Positions 43,962-56,612 of a stretch of DNA of 64,000 nucleotides are shown piece after piece (position 1 is the first letter of the stretch; each line of letters starts with the position of its first letter). Position numbers and translations under genes: made by a program. The stretch covers positions 34,759,095 through 34,823,094 of the forward strand of contig CM066989.1 of NCBI GenBank assembly GCA_033977485.1, in the 5' to 3' direction. Source of the DNA: Hydrangea macrophylla. Taxonomy: Eukaryota > Streptophyta > Magnoliopsida > Cornales > Hydrangeaceae. The notes beneath the pieces were generated by a model that saw only the letters and a list, made by a program, of their open reading frames with translations, did not search any database and was not told where the DNA came from.

Positions 43962-44777
43962 TTATGCCCTAAAAGTTCTTATTACCTTTAGTATGAGGCG
44001 TATTGTGTGCCCCAGAACAAGAAGGATCATCAAACCGATCCATAACCAGTTTATAGTCTTCAACAATTTACAAACTATGCTCGTACCATGTGGTGTAAAA
44101 GTAAGTACGGAGATCATATAAGCAAAAGACATCGCTGAAACGGCGATCCACATGAACACCATCAGAATCCACATAAGATACCTTGTCCTAGAAGGCAAGC
44201 CACTTATGAGCAAGAGGATGATGCTAAGAGATGCAATGAAGCCTATTGTGTTGCAAAATAGGAATTCCACATATAAGAATGAGTTATTATAAGCCATTAT
44301 TGATGATCCCACTCTGTGTGATGACTTGGCATGACAGTCAATCTGGTTAATTTCTGGTGATGGTGATGGTGATGGTGATGGTGATGGGGAATTGCCTATT
44401 GATTCGTCTTGCCAAACCCCACTAGGTGGATTCAAACCAGCCTGAAAAGCCATGCTAGCAATTAGGGATGCCACCACCATTAACGTGTTGCGCTTCTTTT
44501 CTAACCAGTCATCTTGTTTTTGTACATATTTCGCCCACATGTGTTTTTGATTTTGCATTTGCATTTGCCTAAGTGACGATAAACTTTGTAAACCCAAATT
44601 ACCTACTAACAAAGAATTGTCCTTTGAACTTAAAGTTCCAGCAACCCTAAGAAATTCTACAATAGCCATATCTTTTACATCTCTTCTACTTTCTATTAGA
44701 ATGTCCATTGCTGTCAGTCCACTCGAATTCACTGCATTGACTTCAATTATTGTACTCGTAAGCAAAAGCCTTATAGT
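43962..44777 (-). CDS. Ankyrin/PGG gene 2, exon 2
   Basis: It starts ACTATAAGG (Thr-Ile-Arg) after the acceptor GTGCAG. It holds the last ankyrin repeat, QDDWLEKKRNTLMVV, the PGG-type motif, the Ser-Pro run encoded by a GATGGT trinucleotide-type repeat (about 44355-44388), and three further hydrophobic segments. It ends RTFRA and a TAA. Confidence 0.9.
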   Translation of the reverse strand, partial: TIRLLLTSTIIEVNAVNSSGLTAMDILIESRRDVKDMAIVEFLRVAGTLSSKDNSLLVGNLGLQSLSSLRQMQMQNQKHMWAKYVQKQDDWLEKKRNTLMVVASLIASMAFQAGLNPPSGVWQDESIGNSPSPSPSPSPSPEINQIDCHAKSSHRVGSSIMAYNNSFLYVEFLFCNTIGFIASLSIILLLISGLPSRTRYLMWILMVFMWIAVSAMSFAYMISVLTFTPHGTSIVCKLLKTINWLWIGLMILLVLGHTIRLILKVIRTFRA

Positions 44778-45922
44778 CTGCACAAACACAATTAGCCTTT
44801 AACTGGTTAGGTTTGAGTCTCATGATGTACATTTCACACTCTTATAGTTAGGCCTGGTTTCAGTTTACATCCTATGCTTTGAAATTGACACTTACTGTGG
44901 TTGTTATATTGAATCATTCAAATCTTTCGTGGATATTTTAAATTTCTCTTTAGGAGAAATAAGTTTGACCAAATTTATTTTAAATGCCAATTTTTTTTGC
45001 ACCAAGTTTTCTTTCATTTTTCCCACAATAAAAAAATAAAAAAAATTAAAGTTTTCATGAACCACCACCACACACCTCCAACCATCACAAGTCATTATAT
45101 GAGAATCAATATTAAAAATGAGTGTGGTTAAGCTCAATTTTATTTTGAAGAAGATAGATAAACAAAGTGAAAAAAAAAAAATTAAAATTGAAGATTGCAC
45201 TGGCATTTGAAGTATTGATTTGCACTTAGAAACAAAACATAGGGGGTTAGTCTCAATAAAATTTCAAAGCATAGGGCTAACCCATGTAGATAAAATATAA
45301 CTAACCAAAAGATTTCTAGGTGTCAAAGCTAAAACTGTAGGAAATACCGCAATACCTCAATTTGTTTATCAGCCACTGCTAGATGCAAGATTGTGTTGCC
45401 GAAGTCGTCTTTAGAATTCATAAATTCAAAGTCCCCCATAGTCCCAACTAAAAGCTTCAAAGTCTCCAACTGGTTGTGAATAACACACAAGTGTAAAATG
45501 GTCTCACCACGATCCACCGTTACTCGAGCTGCCTGAGGTGTAGCGTGCATCAACTCTTTCAAAACGTCAACTTGGCCTTTAATTGCCGCAAGGTGAAGAG
45601 GGTTTCTACCATCTCGATCACGAGCCAAGCACATCTCAGAGTTCACAGATAATAAAGCTTTCACTATTCCCACGTAGCCTTTTGCTGATGCTAAGTGAAG
45701 TGGAGAAAATCTTTGTGAGTTTAACTCTATTGCAAGTTTGGGCTTGCGACTCAGAATCTCCTTCACGAGATCTTCGTGTCCTAGCATCGATGCCACGTGC
45801 AAAGGAGTTTCACTGAAGCAATTTACTAAAATTCTGTCGAGAATCAGTGGATCCGCTTCAAGTAGTTCTAGGAAGGAACTCACATTCCCTTCCATTGTTG
45901 CTTCAAAAAGCATTGTCTCCAT
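43962..45922 (-). CDS. BDA1-like ankyrin-repeat / PGG-domain membrane protein, gene 2
   Basis: Exons 45356-45922 and 43962-44777 join to 460 residues. I chose the start METMLFEAT because it aligns with MERVLFEAS of gene 1 and gives the same 189-codon first exon; an upstream in-frame ATG at 45934 is possible. Five ankyrin repeats in exon 1 (TPLHVA, SPLHLA, NPLHLA, TILHLC, TILHLA) and a sixth across the intron are followed by the PGG domain, here GLNPPSGVW, so the first Gly of the motif is Ser. About four membrane helices follow. A Ser-Pro repeat of about six units lies between helices 1 and 2 and is absent from gene 1. The 578-bp intron is seven times shorter than in gene 1. A membrane role in immune signalling is inferred from the family. 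Confidence 0.9.
45356..45922 (-). CDS. Ankyrin/PGG gene 2, exon 1
   Basis: 567 bases, identical in length to exon 1 of gene 1, ending ...AVADKQIE at GAG|GTATTG. Protein identity with gene 1 is high throughout, indicating a fairly recent duplication. Confidence 0.9.
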
Positions 45923-46069
45923 TCCAACTTGCATTATGTGTGTGTTTTTGTTTGTGTGATACAATTATCAAGAGTGTATGTGTAGGTATTATCAAGTGTG
46001 TAAATGCGACACTATTATGTGTTTGTGTACAGGCATATATATACACACACCCGTCTATGTGCTTGTCAA

Positions 46070-46090
46070 GGCTATATATATATATATATG
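46070..46090. repeat. TA microsatellite
   Basis: An AT run in the promoter-side region of ankyrin gene 2; a short CA run lies at 46042-46051. Confidence 0.7.
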
Positions 46091-46219
46091 TATTTTGGTA
46101 TCCTATATTTTTGCGATGTTTTATTCTAGGCCCTCTATTTTCAACTATAGAACTTTGATCCCTGTAGTTTTAAATTCATTTCAACGTTGGACTTGCTTGG
46201 AACTCCATTAATAAGACTC

Positions 46220-46980
46220 ACTCATGCGCTTAGCACATGGATGCTAAAAAATATTTCAGTGCCCTCTAGTTTTTGCGAAGTTTCACTTTGGGTCCTGCAT
46301 TTCTAGTTGTATTTCTAATGTGAGACCTGATGCTAATTCTGTTAGTGAAAATTGACACGTGGCTAACGAAAATGTTGTCTACATGAGAGCTTGTCGTCAA
46401 TTTCCATAGACGGTTCCCCATGGCCTAGACCTATCAACGAATTGGATTTCAATCTGGATCCGAATCTAGGGTAAGTAATTAGATTCAGTTTTAATATATA
46501 TTCGAATCTGATTAAGAATTAAGTTAACGGATCAGATGCGGATTTAGCATATACAATCCAATAAAAAGTTGAATATGATTAGTTATTGTAACACACTTAT
46601 GCAATATATTATACAAAAAAAAAAAAAAAAAATTGGTATTTAAGGCATAAATATGTTATTTTGCAATATTTTATACAATTCAAATTATATATAAACAATA
46701 CATATATCTTATCTACAATATATTTATAATCAAAAATGATATTTATACAGTGAATATATGGTGTTATGATTTGAAGGTTTTAAAAAATGTTAATTACTTA
46801 ATTAATAGATCGAAACGGATTTTTGTTACCTGATAGATCAACAATAAATTCGGTTTTGAAACAATTTTGAAGGTTAAGGACTAAAGTGTTGCAACTGAAT
46901 ATGCAGAGCCCAAAGTGAAACTTCGCTAAATCTAGAGAATACTGAAATGTTTTTACACTTAGGCGTGCCCGGCACATGAG
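46220..46980. repeat. Large foldback element (~760 bp)
   Basis: The arms at about 46220-46320 and 46885-46980 are inverted copies, with GCGAAGTTTCACTTTGGG against CCCAAAGTGAAACTTCGC and an outer CTCATG(C/T)GC...CAC...AAAAA.ATTTCAG. The interior has GGATTTCAATCTGGATCCG-type sequence and no ORF. Confidence 0.7.
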
Positions 46981-47414
46981 AGGTCCCACATTAAAACGAT
47001 TTTTAAACTTATCTCAATTGATAGTAAATAGCACAAAATAAAACTTTACCCTTTGTCCAATCAATTGTAATTTACAATTTTTTAAGCCTAGCTTTTGTAT
47101 TGAATATTTTTTTTTTTCTTCGGAAAATGGTAAATATTTGTATTGAATATTTGAAACTCTTTAAACAAGTCTCGACCTAGTACGGCTACATAGTAAGTCA
47201 CCATCATGTTATCTTCTTCACAATAAAATTGCTTCAATTGCTCAATTTTAAACAATGGGTGGCTGTTGGCGCTGGTGGTTAACATGTGCAATGGTTGTAG
47301 ACTTGTAGTAATAGTGCCGGTTTGAGGAAGAAATAATACTACGGAATATAAGCAAAAAACATTGAATGGAGTAAATGGCATTTTGGTTAAACTTTTTCCT
47401 GCTAAACTGAATTA

Positions 47415-47666
47415 CTTCCTCCGTCCCATTTTGAGAGTTCATCTTTGGGAACTCAACTTATTAAGGGGACAAAAAGAATCTACACCTACTTTCCACAATT
47501 GTCCCTAATCATTACAACAACTTTTTTAGTTATGTCTTGGTGTAGATTTCAAGGAGGGATAATTTTGGAAAGTAAGTAAAAATTGTACATCAATTTCAGG
47601 AAAGTGGACACTATTTTGGGACATCCCAAAATGGAATAATGGACTCTCAAAATGGGACGGAGGGAG
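47415..47666. mobile_element. Stowaway-type MITE
   Basis: The termini CTTCCTCCGTCCCATTTTGA and TCAAAATGGGACGGAGGGAG are flanked by TA on both sides. It is about 252 bp, in the same broad family as 26695-27169 but a different subgroup. Confidence 0.85.
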
Positions 47667-48804
47667 TAGAAAAATTTGTTAGTTTTAACGGAAAAATAAC
47701 GATTTTATTTTTAGCCGCACAAGGTGGCACTTCGTTTTCAAAAAATTCTCACTTGCACTCCCCCTTTGTTTTCAAAAAATTCTACATTTGCACTACAACA
47801 AAATTTTATAATTGGCCCCTCCGAAAAATTACAATTAGCCTTCCTGATATTTATAAAATTGTCATACTAAGCCCCCTTTCTCTTATATTTTTGTGCTAAT
47901 TATAAAGCCCTCCTCCCTCTTATATATTTGGGATAATTTTTTTAACATTAGTTTAAATCATCTACACAAAATATACACAAACTATTTATAAATAGGTTAA
48001 AAAATTTTTTTTCTCCGGACAAACCTCTATCAAACCCCTCCTTATTAAACATGAGGTGCACTGAAAATAGGTCAAATTTATTTTAGCATGAGGTAAATGT
48101 TAATTGTCATCGGAGTAAACAATACATAGCACACATCGATGGTTCTAATACTTTGTATACATTGTTACTTGTTTTCATCAACGGAAAGTAGAATTGGAAT
48201 CATAGGATAAAGAATCTTAAATGCAACACTACAAACGCCTAATGCTATAATTTTTAAAATTAAAATATGCCAAATATTATGAGATTGGTACATAGTGGTC
48301 AATGTACTACTAACACTATCATAATATTTCCTAGTACTATTAAAGCACGTGAGATCCTAATTTGAAACCGGGTAATGTTAGGGGCACTAACAAAATCCAC
48401 TAACACTTCGTCAGTGCCTAAGCTATTCATGAGGGCTATGACTTACCTTAACTTCTTAGGAACTCGGCTACTATCTGCCTGTATGGACTTCATATGTCAT
48501 AACCAACTTGACTAATTTCTAAATAGATACGTCTGAGGATATTTGGCGACTGCTAACATTCTTGTCAATATGACCAAAACATGTACAATCGTCTCTACGA
48601 TGAAACTAACCTGAAATTCAAGTTCTGAACTAAGGACCATCGGTGCTAACCAACTAAAGACTGGAACCTGGTTGTTCGGTAAACCTAAGTTTGGCAACTC
48701 GGACTAGACTTAGAGAAACTTGGTTGTATACCTTAGTAAAATCTAAAGTTAACCTATGTCACTAACCTGTGGCGTGAATAACCAAGCCTGGTTAGACTGG
48801 AGAA
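47667..48804. other. Non-coding stretch left of the 2.6-kb LTR
   Basis: No gene recognised. The part from about 48370 to 48804 probably belongs to the internal region of the retrotransposon whose primer site lies at 48805-48820. Confidence 0.4.
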
Positions 48805-48820
48805 CCTGCCTCTGATACCA
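48805..48820 (-). promoter_or_regulatory. Primer-binding site (initiator tRNA-Met) on the minus strand
   Basis: On the minus strand the sequence is TGGTATCAGAGGCAGG, 8 bases beyond the end of the LTR at 48829. Confidence 0.7.
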
Positions 48821-48828
48821 CTAAATCC

Positions 48829-51407
48829 TGTTACGCCCCGACGTAGCATAAATATGCAAAAGCATTTAATTTCCTTTATGGACTCGTAGGTCATGACAGT
48901 TTGAAGAATCGAATTCGTCCCAAACGTCAAACAACATAAAACCATAAATTAGAGTAGAGCAATCAAAGTTTAAAAAAATTTTCTAACTTAATAATTATTA
49001 CAGCACGGGATCACCTAAAGGCACAGACCGCCTTGAAACAAAATAATATCTATCATATATTACAGTCATAGTTATTACAAAACCAGTTCATAATTTAAAA
49101 CATATAATAATAATGATAAACATTTTCTCTTCATAAGCAGCCTTTCTCAATTAGCATTGTCATAAGGTCCCCCCAAATATTAACCTGAAAAGCCTAGACA
49201 CGAATGTCCAGGACTCATCAACGTCGTCAGCTTCGAGAAGCTGGTGCGTATTAAAAATATATGCTCGAATGTACAACATACTCATTTACTATTTTACATT
49301 TTACAGTTTTGTTTAAACAATAGGTTAATATCATAGAAGAGAATTCATGTTATGAACCAGGTAAGAAGTACATTATAAACTTTGGTTCATAAGACATATG
49401 ACCATGCATGAGACCAATGCAACCATTTTCATCTTACCGACTGTTTTCTCTCGACAACCCAATACTCAACTCTCTCACACCAGTATCTTTGAAATATTCC
49501 GATAGCCACACTTTAGCACAGGGGGTACTAGGGAGTGTCCAATTTGCCTCACACTTTAGTACGGGGTACTAGGAAGTGTCCAATGCCTCACACTTTAGTA
49601 CCTAATCCGTCTCGCAAATACCGGAGCAAACTTCACGCAGTATCCAGACTCGGGTACTAGGGCGTGTCCGTAGGCCACACTTAATCACTACCATGGTTCC
49701 CAGGGAATGTCCAAGTTCGGCGTCACACACTTTAGCGCTACCATGGGCGCCAGGGAGCGTCCAGTTTTTCCACTGTCGCATTTCAAAGATACTATAGCCA
49801 CAATCTCAAAAAATCACACTTTGGTACACAATTACCAAGTAGTGTCCACAATACCATCTCAACCACATACTCTTTGCCACACTGACCAACACTCACCATG
49901 CATGTACAACTGACCCCACATGTATGTCATGAAACTTTATACAAAAATGTGTAAACAATTGGAAACATCACGCGTACAAGGACAATTGAGTCGTAATTCA
50001 ATACTCTTACAATCCAAACATAGTAAACAGGATTCTAATTTAATAAAAATTCCCAAATAGAACCATAACGGCCTTAAAAAGTTGAACCAAATAGTCCCTT
50101 AACAAAAAAAAAACAAAAAGCCAGAAACTGCCAAAGGTCGTGCGTGCGGGCCGTTTGCGCGATCTGCCCAATTTTCTATTTTCTTTTTAAAACTTTTCCA
50201 TCTGCCAAAATCCACGCGGGTCGCTCGCACGTGCTGCTCGAGCGATCTGCCCATTTTCACTTTTCTTAATAAAAACTTTCTATCTACAAGAAAACACGCA
50301 GCTCGGGTGCGCAGGCCGCTCACGCGACCCTCGCTCGCACGATCGCACGCGTGAATTCATGCAGCATCTTAATCTTCTTCGCTGATTTTGCCCTATTTCA
50401 GTTTTTCAAAGCCAAATTGACCCATTTTACAATTCGATAATTACCATAACTTATTATATATGAATCTCTTCGTTTTTCCGCAAATATTAAGAATTTATCA
50501 TCAATTTAACGTGAAACGATCCGTATCTCACGAATTTTACAAAAAATCAAAGGATGTCAAAACTTGACTTCTAGTGTACTTTTTCATGTGAATGATTTAG
50601 GCTTTAAAACTTTAAACATAGCAACTATGATGTATTATCTTTCATAATCATCTCTAAAAACGTATTTTGATTCAGCTTGAAAAATCTTTGATTTTCCAAG
50701 CTATGGTGTTCAAACGTGAAATCATCAATGGTGATTTCTCAATTAGACTAACAATCATAGTAAACAAACATATTTACATTTAAACTAAGTTTAGAATACT
50801 CACAGAAGGTTCTAGCACAAAATTAGAGACCGAGAATTTCCGCCGAATAATCTGTCGAATAATACATCGTCTTGAATTTTCTACCTCCTCTCTTGATATG
50901 AATAAGTATATATGACTGTGTGTATATATATACAATCTATGTGTGTGTATATTGATCTTAATAGAGATCAAGAGAGAGTTGAGAGAAAATTGGGAGTGAA
51001 TTGAGAGAGATTGAGAGACTATTAGAGTTTTGACAAATGAACACATACACATATATATATAGATATATGATTGAGCTCCAAGAAACAAGTGGATATCACC
51101 TGGTGTGGTTGAGCTCACGTGCTCCTACACCCGAGATGCAATATAAACGCAGTTTAAAACATAAAACTGGTATATTACAGTTGAGACAAAATACAGAAAA
51201 TCATATAATTGTAGGGATTAAATTCCGAGTTATACAAAAATATAGATATGGTTTTGAAATCCATAGAAATTAATTTCAATATTTACAAAAATTACGGTTT
51301 GACCCAATATTTATAGAAATTACAGTTTGACGCCAAATAAATGTTATTAATAGAAATTAAAATCAAACATTCATTTATTAATGAAAATGAAAATACAGGG
51401 TGTTAGA
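48829..51407 (-). mobile_element. ~2.6-kb LTR of a retrotransposon (minus strand)
   Basis: On the plus strand it runs from TGTTACGCCCCGAC to CAGGGTGTTAGA, near-inverted ends (TGTTAC / GTTA(G)A) of the kind seen in large plant LTRs; the last C may be mutated to G. It is followed by a Met-tRNA primer site in the minus-strand sense. It contains a tandem repeat around CACACTTTAGTAC (49505-49770) and a GC-rich CGCTCGCACG cluster (50134-50350). Only the LTR and a little internal sequence remain. Confidence 0.6.
49505..49770. repeat. Tandem ~45-60 bp repeats in the LTR
   Basis: The phrase CACACTTTAG(T)AC...GGTACTAGG(G/A)AGTGTCCA repeats about five times with variation. Confidence 0.65.
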
Positions 51408-52165
51408 ATTGTCATTTTTTAATAAGGAGGCCAAAGAGGCAGAAGTGTCAATACGAGTTTGATGAGTAAGAAACTGCTTATCTAGGAGACCAGGACCAGA
51501 AGGCAACTTGGTAAGTTGCGTAGTTGCTATGGAGTTGGCAATACGCACGGGTCCCACCAATTATGTGCTAGGAGCATTTAAAGCAGATTGTTTTATCCCA
51601 TGGGTTGACGTGTTGAAGTAATCAACCCTTTTAGACAACATGTGAGGGTTAATGCCTGCGGCTACAGACACATGAACATTAAACTTAATGGAGTTGGCAT
51701 TGTGCATGAGACCCACAAAATTTTTGTCAAGTGCACAAGGGTGGTTTCAACCAAAGCGGAATCAAAAGGCTGTGATACTCCAGAATAAGGGATGCATTGA
51801 ATGACCCCATGCGTGGCAGCTTTCCCATGGGTTTTAGGATTTTCAAAAGTCTGAATATTCTGAATCTCAATGTGACCATTCAGAGAGCTGGAGGTCATAA
51901 ACGAATGAGTATGTAAAGGAGCGTGGGCCTCACTCGAAGAAAACTCCTCGGGGAAAGCGAAGGTACCTAAAATTGGATTAAAACAAGAATCATGATCACC
52001 AACCTCCTGCTGCGAAAGAACACCAGCACCAATGGCGGTCTGATCAACACTTGCAGAAGGAGCATCAATCACAAAAATTGCTTCTACCCTTTCGGTTTGT
52101 TCATGGCTGTTAGACACATTCTGAACTCCGGATTCTTGCGGTACGTTTTGACTTTTGAATAGCAT
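51378..52165 (-). pseudogene. Fragment of a retroelement-like protein
   Basis: A 167-codon open frame at 51662-52165 is followed, after a frameshift near 51725, by a second readable segment (KNFVGLMHNANS ... KQSALNAPST, then a stop, then LVGPVRIANS). The composition and the low-complexity Ser/Gln/Glu-rich start resemble the linker of plant LINE ORF1 proteins, but no domain is clear. The frameshift and stop show it is not functional. Confidence 0.35.
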
Positions 52166-53289
52166 CTATCTCCTCTTTTCCCCTCTGTTGCACAACATCA
52201 TCATTGTCACTTGGAACATAAAAAAGATTGCCCCTGGAAAAAGCCTGGGCATCAAAGGAGGCACCTTCAACAATTGTAGAACCTTAATCATGGACAACAT
52301 CACTATCTGCAATGATAAGTGTATAATGTAATTAAAATAAGATCACAATGGAGAGTAATGTAATTACAATTAGTAAAAAAAAATGTCCGAAAATGTCATT
52401 TCCAACACACTCGTAATTTTAAAAGAAGAAGTCATTCTAAGTTACTGCTACCCTTTGGCAACTTCAGTAGTCAAGTTAATTAAATGAACTGTCAAATCTA
52501 AGCATTTCCCAACAGTCTGTAAGTGCTCTACAAAGTGATATGCCTTTTACTAGCAGGATCAGCCCCCAGGGAAAAGCCTATGTCACTGTACACTTTGGTC
52601 TTTTATGTCTAACCATTAGTGGTGTTTCTAATTAATTTCAAATTGTTGAATATTTACTCACTCTACATCATCATAGCATAATAGTAGTAGTACTAAAATT
52701 TACTACTACGTACCTCTTTCCAAAGCTAAAAATCAGCTAAAACAATTAACGCATTGTTCAAAGTCATGAAATCAAACACTGTCTCAGGAGGGTCCAAGAG
52801 GACCAAGACGTCTTTGGTCAAGGTGTCATGGTGATGTATCGGGTGATACACAATTATGTGCATTATTGATTCATGAGATTTAAAAGAATGAAAAATCTGA
52901 AAAGCAATATATACAACAAAAACGGTCAATCAAATAAACAAAATAAGTCATCAATTTTGTAAATATTGTCTAACTCGTAAATACATACACCGTCTAATAA
53001 GTTTATGACAGGATTAAATACTAGTATAGTCGTAAATTTAAAATAATCTACAAATAATTGTAATTTGTAAAATCAGTTAAACAATATCTTCCTTTTTCTT
53101 ATCATAATTTATCCAACACCAAGACACTATTTACTCGCTGCATGTATGTATTGGATCGTGGTCTCATCTTGGTGACTAACTATACAAATACGAATTGCGC
53201 GAGATGTCTCGGTCACGGATGATACTTGAAAACCATGATTTAACGGCACTACATTCACTAATCATGACGGCACATCATGTCGTTGATAG
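52166..53289. other. Non-coding stretch before the WRKY fragment
   Basis: No WRKYGQK- or WRKYGKK-encoding exon is present here on the plus strand, and no other gene is recognised. Confidence 0.5.
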
Positions 53290-53419
53290 GAATTACTACA
53301 GGTGCTCAATGGAAGGATGCCCTGTGAAGAAGAGAGTTGAAAGAGACAGAGAAGATCAAAGGTACGTAATAAGAACCTATGATGGTGTCCATAACCACCA
53401 TGGTCCTTCTAGGTTCTAA
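53290..53419 (+). pseudogene. Orphan WRKY zinc-finger exon (group IIc-like)
   Basis: After an acceptor-like GATAG, the exon reads NYYRCSMEGCPVKKRVERDR ... TYDGVHNHHGPSRF and a TAA. It fits the second exon of a group IIc WRKY gene (WRKY50/51-like): zinc ligands C-X4-C-X23-H-X-H are all present, and the splice phase (R codon split AG|G) is that of the family. The first exon with the WRKY heptapeptide is not found upstream, so this is a fragment or a gene with a very distant first exon. Confidence 0.7.
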
Positions 53420-54080
53420 ATATTTCTATTATATTACATTTCGGGGATTTCAATGCTATTTGTGCGCTATTTGAATTGAAAAGAATGTGAAGAAATTGAA
53501 AGATACTCTCCTTCTGCACTCTTTTTTTTTTTTTTTTTCACTATAGCAAATTCTATTTGAGGGTGTATGAAAATTTTCAAAATACGAGGATGGTCTGTGT
53601 GATTAAACCGTAGCTTAAGGGAGGTTTGTGTAATTTTCCCTTTAAAATGTTTACCATTTGTTGTAGGGGCAGTATAGTACTTTATGTATTCTGTCATGAA
53701 TGTTACACAATCCTTACAAAGAAGGGAGATCCGTGTAATTTCTCAAAGTGCAAAAAAGGTCCGTGTAATTAAGGCAAACCTCAAAGGAAGATTGCGTAAT
53801 TAATCTTATGTTTATTAATCTTCTATTGAAACTCCCCCTAGTGGCTGGGCGACTACTTTTCAGTATGTCCCTTTCAAGTCCTTAAAATGGATGTTGGGTC
53901 CTTGTTACTCAAAGCATTGAAACTGGGTCTGAAGGGTATTATAGTAATAGCCTGTTTGGAACCACTTTATAATCTGAAACGTGGTTTCAACCCTCAAATA
54001 GCACATGCTCTTCTTTTTGGCTTTTGAGAACTAGCAATGGCTTTCCACTTTCTTCTTATACACACATCTATTCATATTGT
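53420..54080. other. Non-coding stretch
   Basis: Contains a poly-T run (53521-53538) and loosely repeated phrases of the type GGAGGTTTGTGTAATTTTCCC at 53570-53800. No gene seen. Confidence 0.45.
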
Positions 54081-54292
54081 GTCACATACATCAATTCTTG
54101 TATCATCAAATGAAAATCAACTGAATTAACGCAAGTCCACGATCTAACGCGTCATATACATCAATTCTTGTATATCATCAAATGAAAATCAACTGAAGCG
54201 ATGCATGTCCATGATCCAACGCGTCACATGCATCAATTCTTGTATAATCATATGAAAATCAAATGAGACGATACCTGTCCATGATCCAAAAC
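54081..54292. repeat. Three ~71-bp tandem repeats
   Basis: Units with GTCACATACATCAATTCTTG and ATGAAAATCAACTGA start at about 54081, 54151 and 54223. Confidence 0.7.
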
Positions 54293-54592
54293 GAGGGATT
54301 AGATGAATCAAATCCTATCAGCATAGGGGAAAAATTGAAGCGATGCATCTTACAATCGAATTTCCAATGCGGTCTCTTCAAATTTCACTTGTGCTTTGAG
54401 ATTTAAATTGTCTGCTTTTACAATGGCAATCGCGGAAGTATTGGTCGAAGAGAAGCAGACCAAGAGCATCTTTTACTTTTTGCGATGGTACCATCAAAAT
54501 AGCTGACTTTTACTTGAGCTTTGCCAAACAGAGGCCAAAGACTCCAATTTTTTGTTTTTCAGATCTTGGCTTGACTTATGAAATTGACTGGC

Positions 54593-56554
54593 TGTAACCC
54601 CCATAAATCAAGCCACGAGGACACGGTCAACGAGTCAAACAATATAAAGGAAAACTAGCAATAGTCCTATGTGGACCAATCTAGCATAGCGGAGGCATAA
54701 CAGAGTAATCCTACGTGGATTCGAAAGAAAAAAAAAGTCAAAGATTGACCCTCAAGAACCAAGCGAGTCAAATAGGGTCGATCAACATAGTTTTGGTCTC
54801 AAATTGAAGTTTAAAGAAGCCCCCGAAAGAAAACAAAACAAGGAGTTGAGTTTTATTTTGGAAATTCACTAAGGCGAGATCTTATTGAGCTTTACAACCA
54901 AACGATCCTTAAGAAATCAAAAGTAGTAATTTCCCTTGATATACTAACCAAAGGCTAAGCATAAACCAAATTAGTTTTCAAAAATATTTAGGCTTAGGTC
55001 AAGATTTAAAGGTCTGGCAGGGGTAGATCGACCGGTCCGAGGAGCACCTTCGACCGGCCGAATGCCGCTCTACCAGAAAGGTTGTCTAGCAGTGTACCCT
55101 TCGATCGATTGAATGGTCCCGATGGATTGGTCAAAATGGTACCCTGCAGAACCCAAGCAAGAGAACACCTAAAAACTCATAAGTGTCAAAGGCATGGAAA
55201 AGCTAACAAGTATCAATAACATAATTTAATAAGAATCCAAGAGGATCCAACTAACAAGTTCAAGATCAAGAGGGACATAGTTAGGATCCCCAATATATTA
55301 CAAGATCAACTAAGTCCACAATAAAGAGTTATAAAGCAAGGGCTAAACATGCGCCCAATACAACTTGTATGATTACCATATACACAAATTAATAACGGAT
55401 ACATATATATAGGAAAGGAATGAAACATGTAAGCTTAGCAATCTATCAATGTCTAGGCATTAGATTACATTTGTTACAAATCCTTTCTATCCATCTATGA
55501 TATAAGAAGTTGCTTATCAAATTAAGACTCCCCAAGGGATATCTTCAAAAGAGATATCCGAGTCCACTACTCGTAGGCCTTGCCCTTGTCGACATCACCT
55601 GAAATAAAGTGGTTTTATAGATTCATTAAGCATGACGGCTCAGTAGAAAACATTGTATAAATGTACTACTACTTCTAAGATCATGCTAAGACATGCGGTG
55701 CAATGTTTTGCCACCGTGGCAATGCAATTAGCCGAAAGGCCTAACCGTATAATTTTCCCAACACCAACATCGGATGCGAGCCACTCAAACATGAGTGTAG
55801 TATACAAGATCTTCAGTAGATATTCAGATAAGACCTTGCATTTTTGAATGTTCTAAGGATCATAAACAACCTTCCTCATTTCACACCCGCTTCTGGAATT
55901 TCATCAAATAACTACCCCAAATGGGGATTTCAAGACTTTTCCAATCATGGAAATTCAATCACTTTTCAAGACTCCCAAGCCAATGCCATGAATGCTTTGC
56001 TGACTTGCAATTACGAAATGTGACTACAAGTAATTAAGCTACTACAATGTCAAGAAATTACACATGGTAGTTCATTATACCAAGGCTAAATTAATAGTGG
56101 AAAACCATGTAAAGCATAACCAACAATTTAGACAAATAAGGAATTTGTAGCATCTTCAATTTAATTGAACATAGCAACTAACTAGCATTTCAGTTAAGCA
56201 TAAGTTCAATTAGGCACATAAGGGCATATAAACACATAAATTAAAATGTGGAAAAAACTCTAAATCAAGGTTAACAAGTAATTGGTTTAATCCTACACAG
56301 AGCAAACCGTGAAATTAGAACTATGAGTGCACTTAGATAATGAAATCTGCCTCTTGTGTTCTGTGTTCAAGAAACACACAAAACGAAAAGCAAAGAGGGA
56401 AGAGGAGGAGATCAATAGCAATCTCTAGTTAAGGGAAACAAAGGGATCTCTAATAGCCTAGCTCCAACAATGCCTTGAAGGCTTCCAAATGGGGGCTTGA
56501 AGGTGAAACTTTAATGGGGGAATTTGAACTTCCAACATATAGAGAGAAAGAGAG

Positions 56555-56612
<58 letters not shown>

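Noticed and set aside
45934..45964. Upstream starts for ankyrin gene 2
   Set aside because: The ATG at 45922 aligns with the start of gene 1 and gives equal exon 1 length; the first codon at 45964 is TTG.
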